A stretch of DNA of 58,390 nucleotides from a virus: positions 1-58,390 of IMG/VR virus record IMGVR_UViG_3300049259_000203; one strand, given 5' to 3'. Under the pieces are notes generated by a model that worked only from the letters and a program-made list of their open reading frames with translations, was not told the origin of the DNA and searched no databases. Below are positions 22,186 through 28,987 of this stretch, piece after piece. Position 1 is the stretch's first letter, and each line of letters opens with the position of its first letter. A program made the position numbers and the translations under genes.

Positions 22186-23513
22186 GCGGCGCTCCTCTGT
22201 CCGTGTCGGGTCTTCCACTGCTCCAGACCCTCGGCGAGGGTCCAGCGGCCGGCGGCGCTCGTGTAGTTGAGCATCGTCGTGAACTCGGGGTATGGGCTCG
22301 GCTTCCGGCTCGCCAGGTCGAACAGCCCGCGGTACTTCATCGACACCGGCTTGTTCGTGAACGCGGTCGTGTTCACGGTGCGGATGCGGCGGCTCGCCGC
22401 GCGCTGCATCAGCGCCTGCGCCTCGGTCGACAGCGCGGCCGTCAGGACGAGCTTCGACAGCCGCGGGTACCCGGTCGGCGCCACCGCGAAATCACTCAGG
22501 AGATACGCGCTGTACCGGTCGAACTTCGGCGCGCCGACGGCGAACGCGCCGACGAGCAGCCCGTCGACGAGGACGGCGTACGCGTTCATCGGCTGCGCCG
22601 GCGCGATCTTCGGGTCGAGGAAGCGGGAGCGCAGCGTCGCGAACTGCGGCAGCCGCAGCTCGGCGATCTGGAGCCGCTCGCCGATCTCGTCACCAGGCCC
22701 CAGGCAGGGGTTGAGCACCGGCTCGGTCTTCTGGCTCGGCCGGACGACGCGCGCGCCGCGCTCCGAGCTGTACACGTAGATCGTGCGGGCCCGCGCGGTC
22801 TCCTGCACGGTGCCCCGCAGGTACGACCCGAGCTCGGGGTGCGGGACGTTCGTGCCGGTGATCCAGTGCGGCCGGTCGGTGATCGTCTCGATCAGCGCGG
22901 CCACGCCCTCCTCGTCGAGGACCTCGTACTCCGGCGCGGGCCAGTCGAACGCCTCGTGCAGCGCCGCGAACATCGTCTCGTACCCGCCGGTGTCGAACGG
23001 CGGGAACGACGCGACGATGCCGTCGCGGGGGACCTCGCTCATCAGCCACTCGCCGGCGTCGCCGGCGTAGAACGACTCGAGCCGCACCGTCAGCTTCGCG
23101 AGCTTCGCGACCGTCGAGTCGTACAGCCGCGTCCACTGCTCGCGGTACGCCGTCGCCATCCGGTCGAAGTAGGCGTTGCCGGGGCGGTCGATCGCCGGCA
23201 GGAGCCGCGTGCACAGCAGCAGCGTCGCCACCGTGCCGGGGCCGCCGTCGAGGTACGGCCGCAGCCACTCCAGGTCCTCCCGGTCGGGCTTCACGTCGAC
23301 CGGGACCGGCGTGCGGCCGGACAGCCACCAGCCGATCGCGCAGGTGTAGAGCTGGACGTCGTTGCCGTGCAGCCGGCGGCCGGTGGGGGCGAGGGTCCGC
23401 TCGATCGTGAAGTTGCCGGAGCAGGCGACGTACACGTCCTGGTCGGCCGGCCACGACAGCGCGTGCTCGGCGATAATCGCGCGGAGCGGCTGCGGGAGGC
23501 TACCGAGAAACAT
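22182..23513 (-). CDS. putative DNA-modification fusion: adenine-methyltransferase-like N-domain + GNAT-like C-domain
   Basis: The 443-residue protein has an N-terminal half resembling a D12-type N6-adenine methyltransferase that has drifted. VYVACSGNFTIE (about residues 27-38) sits where motif I binds cofactor, and VASFPPFDTGGYE (about 175-187) where the DPPY catalytic loop would be. The C-terminal 130 residues (AYAVLVDGLLVGAFAVG, YLLSDFAVAP, YPRLSKLVLTAAL, IRTVNTTAFTNKPVSMKYRG in part) read like a GNAT fold with Mom-like features. Mu Mom is a GNAT enzyme that hypermodifies adenine. I infer a base-modifying role; neither domain is proven. The ATG at 23511-23513 overlaps the next gene by 14 bases. 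Confidence 0.7.
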   Translation of the reverse strand: MFLGSLPQPLRAIIAEHALSWPADQDVYVACSGNFTIERTLAPTGRRLHGNDVQLYTCAIGWWLSGRTPVPVDVKPDREDLEWLRPYLDGGPGTVATLLLCTRLLPAIDRPGNAYFDRMATAYREQWTRLYDSTVAKLAKLTVRLESFYAGDAGEWLMSEVPRDGIVASFPPFDTGGYETMFAALHEAFDWPAPEYEVLDEEGVAALIETITDRPHWITGTNVPHPELGSYLRGTVQETARARTIYVYSSERGARVVRPSQKTEPVLNPCLGPGDEIGERLQIAELRLPQFATLRSRFLDPKIAPAQPMNAYAVLVDGLLVGAFAVGAPKFDRYSAYLLSDFAVAPTGYPRLSKLVLTAALSTEAQALMQRAASRRIRTVNTTAFTNKPVSMKYRGLFDLASRKPSPYPEFTTMLNYTSAAGRWTLAEGLEQWKTRHGQRSAA

Positions 23514-23736
23514 CGACCACGTCGAAGCCGTCGGAGCGCAGGTGGTCGAGGACCTCGTCGACGTCGACGTGCGGGGGGCGCACGTACAGGAGGCCGATCG
23601 TGACGATCGGCGACTCGTTGCCGACGCCGTACTCGGTGCACACACTCGCGACCTGCTCGTACTGGCTGCGCAGCGCGCGCAGCGCGACCTCGTCGGCGGT
23701 CGACCGCGGCCGTACCGTGATCGTCGGGTAGTGCAT
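23500..23736 (-). CDS. hypothetical protein, 78 aa
   Basis: The small alpha/beta protein (MHYPTITVRPRSTADEVAL) has an ALRALRSQYEQVASV helix and PIVTIGLLYVRPP strands, ending in DEVLDHLRSDGFDVVDVS, a ferredoxin-like order. No family is recognised. The ATG at 23734-23736 has AAGGAGG 7 bases upstream; this ribosome site follows the tRNA-like element by only two or three bases. Confidence 0.72.
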   Translation of the reverse strand: MHYPTITVRPRSTADEVALRALRSQYEQVASVCTEYGVGNESPIVTIGLLYVRPPHVDVDEVLDHLRSDGFDVVDVSR

Positions 23737-23751
23737 CGTCGTACCTCCTTG

Positions 23752-23822
23752 AGCGCCGGGGAGGACTCGAACCTCCGCACCACGACTGGTCGCCGTGGGA
23801 GTGCCCGCTGCACTGCCGACGC
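23752..23822 (-). tRNA. tRNA-like element with enlarged anticodon loop
   Basis: On the minus strand a cloverleaf can be drawn over 71 nt. The acceptor is GCGTCGG with CCGGCGC (one G-T pair), the D arm GTGC-AGCGG-GCAC, the anticodon stem CCACG with CGTGG, and a 3-nt variable region. The T arm is GGAGG-TTCGAGT-CCTCC, with a perfect GGTTCGAGTCC B-box. The anticodon loop is 9 nt (GCGACCAGT; 7 nt if an inner G-T pair forms), lacks T33 and centres on ACC (glycine if functional). CCA is not encoded. It lies between a terminator and the ribosome site of the next gene, so it may be a degenerate tRNA or a structured leader. Confidence 0.55.
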
Positions 23823-23825
23823 GGG

Positions 23826-23854
23826 ACCGGGCCCCACCCCTCGCGGGGCCCGGT
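23826..23854 (-). terminator. hairpin terminator after 23858-24271
   Basis: It has a 10-bp perfect stem (23826-23835 with 23845-23854, ACCGGGCCCC) and a 9-base loop, starting 4 bases after the stop at 23858. The tRNA-like element follows directly. Confidence 0.82.
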
Positions 23855-23857
23855 GGT

Positions 23858-24271
23858 CTAGCGGCCGAGCGGTAGTGCGTCCCGTTCGGCGTCGCGGCCG
23901 AGCTCGGGCACCGGCTCGCCGGTGTTCTGCGTCCACCACTCGGCGAAGATGCGGCGGTGGCACCACAGGTCCGGCTTGCCGAGGTCCTCGAAGCAGAGCA
24001 GGACGAGGGTCTCCTCGCCGGCCTGGTCGGCGACCGCCTGGCACTCGGCCGCGATGCGGGCGACGCCGGCGGCGTCGAGCCGGGCGACGTAGAGCTTGGT
24101 GTAGGCCGGCCGCTCCAGCCGGAGCCACGCCCGGTCGGGGTAGAGGGTCGGGAGCGCGTGGACGAGCGGGTACTTGGTGCCGTACCGGGGTGCTCCGATG
24201 CTCGTCCTGACGGGCACGCCCATCGGCTCGCGGAACTGCGAGTACGAGCAGGTGCGTAGGTCGAAAGCCAC
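23858..24271 (-). CDS. DUF488-family protein
   Basis: The 137-residue protein has the family core: an N-terminal YSQFREPMGVPVRTSIGAPR, LYPDRAWLRLERPAYTK-like middle, and the diagnostic TLVLLCFEDLGKPDLWCHRR (about 89-108), with Cys and CHR as in DUF488 proteins. Function of the family is not established. The start is GTG 24269-24271 behind the leader CACAGGAGGACCGACCA. It has a weak family promoter upstream (24317-24345) and its own terminator, so it is a single-gene unit. Confidence 0.82.
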   Translation of the reverse strand: MAFDLRTCSYSQFREPMGVPVRTSIGAPRYGTKYPLVHALPTLYPDRAWLRLERPAYTKLYVARLDAAGVARIAAECQAVADQAGEETLVLLCFEDLGKPDLWCHRRIFAEWWTQNTGEPVPELGRDAERDALPLGR

Positions 24272-24316
24272 TGGTCGGTCCTCCTGTGAGAGGTTGGTGT
24301 GCTGATCCCAATGTAC

Positions 24317-24345
24317 ATGATGTAGGCACAGAGAGTGCGGGTTTG
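24317..24345 (-). promoter_or_regulatory. candidate promoter, divergent member of the family
   Basis: Minus strand: -10 CATCAT (24317-24322) followed at once by GTACATT; at 17 bp upstream is CAAACC (24340-24345) and not TGTAC. The leader ends in CCTCTCACAGGAGGACCG like the other family members. The position fits 24271, but the -35 is poor. Confidence 0.45.
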
Positions 24346-24346
24346 G

Positions 24347-25264
24347 TCAGGTGGTCGGCGTGTCGCCGCGGGCGTCCTCCAACCTCGCCGTCGCGAGCGA
24401 CAGCGCCTTCGCGCGGCGCATCGTGCGCCGCGCCCTGAGCATCTGCTGGTACACGGCCTCGAACCGCTCGGCGTGCAGCCCGAGCTCCCCGGACAGCGCG
24501 CTGGCGAGGTCCTCCGGCCGCAGGATCGCGATGTCGGCGAGGAGCGCGCTCACGCCGTACAGCCGCTCGATCGCGTGCCGCGTCTCCTTCCGGCGCCGCC
24601 GCTGCTGCTCGACCTGCTCGGGTGTGCGGTCGTCCGGCCAGAACGCCGTCTGCTGCTCGCCGAGCTTGAGCGCCCGCGCGAAGTCGACGGCGTCGGTCTC
24701 GGTGGGGAAGTCGCCGCGGACGTACCGCGCGACGGCGTGCCGCTGGCTCGCCGGCGAGAGCTGCGCGATGTAGTACGCCGGCGTGATCTTCAACGCGCCG
24801 GCGTCGACGAGCGGCCAGAAGTCCTCGCGCAGCGTGAGCAGCCCCATCCGCCAGTGCACGTACTCGGTGCTCTTGCCGAACCGCTTCGCGATCGTTGCGA
24901 CGTCGCGGCCGGCGGCGTGCAGGAAGCCGTACGCCGCGACCTCCTCCATGATCGTCATGTCGGCGCGGTTGACGTTCTCGGCGACGCTCGCCTCGAACGC
25001 CTCGACGTCGTCGGTGAGCCCGTCGAACACGATCGACGGGATGTCGGTCACGTCGGCGAGCCGGGCAGCGCGCCAGCGGCGCTCGCCGGCGACGATCAGG
25101 TAGCGGCCCTCGTCGGCCGGGCGGACAAGGATCGGCTCGAGGACGCCGAGCTCGGCGATCAACGCGGCCAGCTCCGCGAGCTTCGCCTCGTCGAAGTGCT
25201 TGCGCGGCTGCCGCGGGTCCCGGTCGATCTGGTCGAGCGGGAGGACGTCGTACCGGGGGCGCAT
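24347..25264 (-). CDS. parB: ParB/Spo0J-type partition protein
   Basis: The 305-residue protein has ParB order. The N-domain opens with LPLDQIDRDPRQPRKHFDE (about 8-26). The CTP/arginine box VAGERRWRAARLA spans about 58-70 and ENVNRADMTIMEEVAAY about 96-112. A helix-turn-helix DVATIAKRFGKSTEYVHWRM spans about 121-140, and a helical C-terminal region with EQVEQQRRRRKETR follows. True ParB proteins load as CTP-dependent clamps at parS and work with ParA. No ParA is encoded here, so the phage may use the host one or use ParB for regulation. The ATG at 25262-25264 overlaps the previous stop. Confidence 0.9.
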   Translation of the reverse strand: MRPRYDVLPLDQIDRDPRQPRKHFDEAKLAELAALIAELGVLEPILVRPADEGRYLIVAGERRWRAARLADVTDIPSIVFDGLTDDVEAFEASVAENVNRADMTIMEEVAAYGFLHAAGRDVATIAKRFGKSTEYVHWRMGLLTLREDFWPLVDAGALKITPAYYIAQLSPASQRHAVARYVRGDFPTETDAVDFARALKLGEQQTAFWPDDRTPEQVEQQRRRRKETRHAIERLYGVSALLADIAILRPEDLASALSGELGLHAERFEAVYQQMLRARRTMRRAKALSLATARLEDARGDTPTT

Positions 25265-25866
25265 CACGACACGGCCTCCGCGGTGGCGCACCGCTCGCAC
25301 TCCCGGCCGTCGCGCACCGCGTCGACGTCGGTCAGGACGCGCCGGCAGCCTGCCCGCACGCAGCAGAGCTGGAGGGCCACCCAGCGGCCGATGTCCACGA
25401 GCAGGTCCCGTACGACGTCGTCGGCGGCGTCCTGGACGCTGGCCGGCGCGGTGTCGACCGGTGCCTGCCACGTTCCGGTCTCCAGCACGACCCGCAGCGC
25501 GTGGTCACCGGTGAGCGTCCCGACGATGCCGAGCGCCTGGGTGGCGAGCGTCGCGACGATGTCCGCGAAGTCGTCCGCCGACCGGGCGGTCATGTCGAGG
25601 GACTCGACCAGGTCGCTGATCGCGGTGATCGACACCAGCTCGGCGGGGTCGTCACCGTCGAGGACGCCGGCGAGGTAGTCCCCCGCGCGCGAGCGCCAGG
25701 CGGTGTCGGCACCGCGCCATGCCGGCCAGACGTACTGGATGAGCGTCGCGCGCGTCACGTCGACGTCGCCCTTGTCGGCGGCCGGCGCCCACAGCGCCTC
25801 GGGCACGTCGAGCGCGGCGGCGGTCCGGCGCGTGAGCAGCACCGTCGCGTCTTCCGGCCCGGTCAC
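25264..25866 (-). CDS. hypothetical protein, 200 aa, with C-terminal zinc ribbon
   Basis: A helical body (about 1-150, with ADDFADIVATLATQALGIVG and AADDVVRDLLVDIGRWVALQ) ends in LCCVRAGCRRVLTDVD...ECERCATAEA, a four-cysteine ribbon. No family is recognised. The GTG at 25864-25866 overlaps upstream; the stop overlaps parB as a shared base, so the two are co-translated and may interact. Confidence 0.72.
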   Translation of the reverse strand: MTGPEDATVLLTRRTAAALDVPEALWAPAADKGDVDVTRATLIQYVWPAWRGADTAWRSRAGDYLAGVLDGDDPAELVSITAISDLVESLDMTARSADDFADIVATLATQALGIVGTLTGDHALRVVLETGTWQAPVDTAPASVQDAADDVVRDLLVDIGRWVALQLCCVRAGCRRVLTDVDAVRDGRECERCATAEAVS

Positions 25867-26063
25867 CGATCGCTCCGGTAGCCCTCGGTGTCGATGCAGT
25901 CGTCGTCGTGGTCCTTCGGCAGGACGCACGGGCTACTCGGGTCGCCGTCGCGGTGCACCCGTCGCGGGCACGCGCCGGGCGGCAGGTCCTCCGGCTCGAT
26001 GTCTCGCACGTCGCCGGGGTACGCGCTGAACCACGCCCGGAGCGCGGTCGCGGAGCCGTCCAT
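25863..26063 (-). CDS. small hypothetical protein, 66 aa, operon leader gene
   Basis: The 66-residue protein has an N-terminal helix (ATALRAWFSAYPGDV) and a C/H/D-rich C-terminus (ACPRRVHRD, SPCVLPKDHDDDCIDTEGY) that resembles a small metal-binding module seen in many actinophages. The ATG at 26061-26063 has the AGGAGGACCCGAC leader. It opens the parB operon under the promoter at 26102-26130. Confidence 0.75.
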   Translation of the reverse strand: MDGSATALRAWFSAYPGDVRDIEPEDLPPGACPRRVHRDGDPSSPCVLPKDHDDDCIDTEGYRSDR

Positions 26064-26101
26064 GTCGGGTCCTCCTGTGAGAGGTAGATGTGTCTGTACA
26101 C

Positions 26102-26130
26102 ATCTTAGTGACAGTCGCTCCGGTTGTACA
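26102..26130 (-). promoter_or_regulatory. phage-family promoter (TGTACA-17-TAAGAT)
   Basis: Minus strand: -35 TGTACA (26125-26130), 17-bp spacer, -10 TAAGAT (26102-26107), then GTGTACAGACACA at the likely start. It drives 26063 and, by coupling, the parB gene. Confidence 0.8.
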
Positions 26131-26147
26131 CAGAAGGACCCGATTGG

Positions 26148-26447
26148 TCAGGCGCCGAGCGGCAGCGGCTGGGGCGCCGGCGCCGGGCGCTTCACCGGCC
26201 GGTGCCGCTGGCCGAGCCGGCCGCCCGGGGACACGAGCTCACCGCGGCAGGAGGCGCACTCGGCGGTGAAGAACCGGACCCGCCCGGTGTCGTCGGTCGC
26301 CCCGCCGCGCGGGCCCGGCTGGACGAACAGCTCCGCGCCGCAGCCGCACCGGCCGACAGCCAGACGCTCCCGGTGGCAGGCACGCCAGCGATCGACGTCG
26401 ATCGCCCCGTCGGCGATGACGTCCGCGTAGAGCCCGCTCGCGATCAT
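26148..26447 (-). CDS. zinc-ribbon hypothetical protein, 99 aa, possibly leaderless
   Basis: CGCGAELFV near residues 34-42 and CASCRGELV near 65-73 form a four-cysteine zinc ribbon. The tail is basic and Pro-rich. The ATG at 26445-26447 is chosen; an ATG three codons upstream (26454-26456) falls inside the candidate -10 at 26455-26460, and transcription from that promoter would begin at about 26447-26449. The message may therefore be leaderless. Function unknown. Confidence 0.7.
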   Translation of the reverse strand: MIASGLYADVIADGAIDVDRWRACHRERLAVGRCGCGAELFVQPGPRGGATDDTGRVRFFTAECASCRGELVSPGGRLGQRHRPVKRPAPAPQPLPLGA

Positions 26448-26454
26448 GCTGTAC

Positions 26455-26483
26455 ATGATGCCTGTACATTCCCGCGTCTGTCA
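26455..26483 (-). promoter_or_regulatory. candidate promoter for a leaderless transcript
   Basis: Minus strand: TGACAG (26478-26483; GTGACA one base up), 17-bp spacer, -10 CATCAT (26455-26460), then GTACAG. The next ATG (26445-26447) would be at or within two bases of the start point. Confidence 0.5.
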
Positions 26484-27200
26484 CGCACCTAACGGCACGT
26501 TCTCCACAGGGTTGTCAACAGGCAGTGCACAAGAGCACCTTCGGACAGGGTCCTTGGTCACAGGGTCCTCGACCATCCGCGTGTCCGGGTGGCACGACCC
26601 GCACCAGGGCGCACGCCGCGGCTTCGCGTCGTCGAGGACCGCGCGGGTGTTCGTCCGGCAACCGCGACAGGACGCGTGCGGCTTGTCCCGATGCCTCGGG
26701 CACGCCCCTGGCGCGCGAGCGCCGGGGGCTACGGGGGAACTCCTTTGGTCCGTCTTGGGGTCCGTCTTTGTAGAGAGGGCCTGACTGTCCGACGACCGGT
26801 CAGCCGACGCCCGGTCCACCGACGACTGGAAACCCGTCGTCGGTTCCTCGGCCTCGTCCGCCCGGACCCGTTCGAGCACCGCGACCGCCTCCGGCGGCTC
26901 GACCTCGGCCGGCTCGTCGGTCACGTAGCAGACCGTCGTCCAGTGGCCGCGGGTGTTCTGGAGCCGGAAGCGGTGCAGGTACCGCAGCTCCTCCAGCTCG
27001 CGCAGCGCCCGCCGGACCGCGTCGCGACCCTCCCGCTTCTCACCGTCGGCGAGCGAGTCGCTGTCGGTCTCCCACCCGTCCGGCCGCGACACCAGGTACG
27101 TCAGCACGCCGAGCGCCCGGTAGCTCAGGCGCTCATCGGTGATCGTCGCGTTCGGCATGATCGTGAACTCGCGGCGGTGCTGGTGCCGGACGATCCTCAC
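26481..27200 (-). CDS. winged-helix protein, candidate replication initiator
   Basis: The 239-residue protein has an N-terminal winged helix (NATITDERLSYRALGVLTYL, VSRPDGWETDSDSLADGEKR, VRRALRELEELRYLHRFR) typical of phage replication-organiser and plasmid RepA-like N-domains. A Ser/Asp/Pro linker follows. The C-terminus carries cysteine pairs (CPRHRDK, CRGCRTN, CGSCHPD, CSC) suggesting two zinc sites. It sits beside a 260-bp non-coding gap. The initiator role is inference from the domain and position. The start is GTG 27198-27200. Confidence 0.72.
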   Translation of the reverse strand: MRIVRHQHRREFTIMPNATITDERLSYRALGVLTYLVSRPDGWETDSDSLADGEKREGRDAVRRALRELEELRYLHRFRLQNTRGHWTTVCYVTDEPAEVEPPEAVAVLERVRADEAEEPTTGFQSSVDRASADRSSDSQALSTKTDPKTDQRSSPVAPGARAPGACPRHRDKPHASCRGCRTNTRAVLDDAKPRRAPWCGSCHPDTRMVEDPVTKDPVRRCSCALPVDNPVENVPLGA

Positions 27201-27460
27201 GGCGCACCGACGTCGCGTCGTTCACGGAAACTGTCACAGGGCGGTCGTAGCATCCCGGTCAACGCGGTCTTCCTGTCGCATCAGGTAGCCGTGAGCGTCG
27301 CCCTCGGGATTCCGGCCCGGGGGCATCGCGCTTTTCAGGGACCGTACAGCCGACCGAACGACAACGGTGTAACTCCTGCCCGGCCCGGCGTGTCGTGGTC
27401 CGTCCCGGGACGCGCCGACGCCCCCCGGTCGGAACCGGAGGGCGTCGGGTGTCGGGCAGG
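27201..27460. other. 260-bp non-coding region (candidate replication origin or regulatory region)
   Basis: No credible gene is present. The right end holds the terminator 27416-27447. The rest contains a TTGACC on the minus strand (near 27260) with no good -10, and TGTACGG near 27345. It is the largest non-coding gap in the early region and adjoins the winged-helix gene, so origin or control functions are plausible. I see no obvious iterons. Confidence 0.5.
27416..27447 (-). terminator. hairpin terminator after 27461-28987
   Basis: CGACGCCC pairs with GGGCGTCG, then after one C-A mismatch CCGGT pairs with ACCGG around a CGGA tetraloop. It starts 13 bases beyond the stop at 27461. Confidence 0.82.
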
Positions 27461-28987
27461 TCAGCCGACCGCCTGCTGCCCTCCCTCGTCGCTGTCCGAC
27501 TCCACCGGCGCGGTGGCGGCAGCCGCAGCGGCGTCCTCCAAGGCGTCGGCCTCCTGCGCCTCCCGGACTGCGTCCGCCTCTGCCCCCTCGTCGCCTGTCG
27601 GCTGCGCCCGTACGTCGGCGGCGACGCGCGCAGCAACCTCCTCCGACGCGGCGTCGACCCCGACCTCCGCGACCCGGAGCGGGCTCGCCGCAACAGCCGC
27701 CTCCTCGGCCAGCTTCATCGCCAGCCGACGCTTGAGCAGCTCCGGCGTCCCGTTCGTCGGCAGCTCGCAGCGCCGCAGCTCGGCGACGAGCATCGGCCTG
27801 GGCATCTTCGACACCGCGGCGACGATCGTCGGCGGAAGCCCGTGCGACCACCCCTCCGAGCCGCCTGATTCGGCCGCAGGCGCCTCAGCGGCCCCAGGAG
27901 CCGCGCCGCCCTCGTCCGTCGCGGCAGCGGCCGGGCTGGACGCCTCCCCGGCGGCCTCCTGCGCCGGCGACTCCCCGCTGGCCGCCGCACTCGCGGCCGC
28001 CGTCGCGGCGGCGTAGTCGGTGAGCGCGACCTGCACGACCGCCTCGACGGTGTCGAACGGGACCTCGACCGGGTCGCCGAGCCCGTGCTTCACCCACGCC
28101 GCCTTGCCGAGCTCGCGCGCCTCCTGCTGCCCGATACCGAGCCGCGCCTCCAGCATCGACACGACCTCGGCGGCGGCCTGCCGGCCGGACATGCCGTTGT
28201 CCGGCTTCACTCCCTGCGCCTGCGAGAACGCGCGGCCGGCGCCGAGCCGCTCGAACACCAGCCGGTCGAGCAGGTCGAAGTCCAGCGGCTCGAGCTTCTG
28301 CGGCTTGCCGGTCGAGTCGTCGCCGCCGTGCAGCGACCTGGTGCGGATCAGCTCGGCGGTGCGCGGGTCGCGGCGTAGCCGCAGCCACACCCGCGCGTCG
28401 AACGTGAGGTTCTTCTGCCCCTCGACCTTCCACACCCGCTGGTTCGCGACGATCTGGCCGTCCTCGAACTTCACGACCTCCTTGCCGCGGGCCGTGACCA
28501 CGACGATGCCGTTGTACGTCGACAGCGCCGTGATGAGCCAGTCCCACCGCTCGTTGGCGTCGTTCCAGTAGTTGCTCGGCACCGAGATCGCCGCGTCCGG
28601 GTCGCTCGCGAGGACCCGCTTCGCCTGCACGCTGTTCATCGCGCGCCGCGTCGTCCAGTCCTTGAGCGCGTCCCACAGCAGGTGCACGTTGTCGACGCCG
28701 ATGACGTTCGGCCGGCCGTCGACCTGCGGCTCGCGCATCGCGAGCTCCATCTGCTCGCGGAAGTCCGACCACATGCCGTTGTGGTCGATGATCTCGTACG
28801 GGCCGATCGGGCCGTACTCGTCGAGCACGCCGGCGTCGCCGAAGCCCGCGACGAACATGCGGCCGATGCGCGGCGACCGCGACAGCTCCAGCATCTGCCG
28901 GGTCTTGCCGGCGCCCTCGTCGCCCTCCACCAGGATGAACGGGTACGCCACCTGCCCGGTCGGCTTCCGGGTCCGCAGGCCGCTCAC
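27461..28987 (-). CDS. RecA/Sak4-like ATPase with C-terminal SAP-like domain
   Basis: The 508-residue protein has a P-loop VEGDEGAGKTRQ (about residues 20-31), a Walker B strand NVIGVDNVHLLW (about 92-103) and IVVVTARGKEVV (about 160). This is the compact RecA-like core of phage Sak4-type recombinases that anneal ssDNA. A long Ala/Glu-rich linker (about 340-390) leads to MPRPMLVAELRRCELPTNGT (about 396-415), a SAP-type DNA-binding helix pair, and an acidic tail. The GTG at 28985-28987 overlaps the upstream gene. It is the last gene before a strong terminator. Confidence 0.82.
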   Translation of the reverse strand: MSGLRTRKPTGQVAYPFILVEGDEGAGKTRQMLELSRSPRIGRMFVAGFGDAGVLDEYGPIGPYEIIDHNGMWSDFREQMELAMREPQVDGRPNVIGVDNVHLLWDALKDWTTRRAMNSVQAKRVLASDPDAAISVPSNYWNDANERWDWLITALSTYNGIVVVTARGKEVVKFEDGQIVANQRVWKVEGQKNLTFDARVWLRLRRDPRTAELIRTRSLHGGDDSTGKPQKLEPLDFDLLDRLVFERLGAGRAFSQAQGVKPDNGMSGRQAAAEVVSMLEARLGIGQQEARELGKAAWVKHGLGDPVEVPFDTVEAVVQVALTDYAAATAAASAAASGESPAQEAAGEASSPAAAATDEGGAAPGAAEAPAAESGGSEGWSHGLPPTIVAAVSKMPRPMLVAELRRCELPTNGTPELLKRRLAMKLAEEAAVAASPLRVAEVGVDAASEEVAARVAADVRAQPTGDEGAEADAVREAQEADALEDAAAAAATAPVESDSDEGGQQAVG

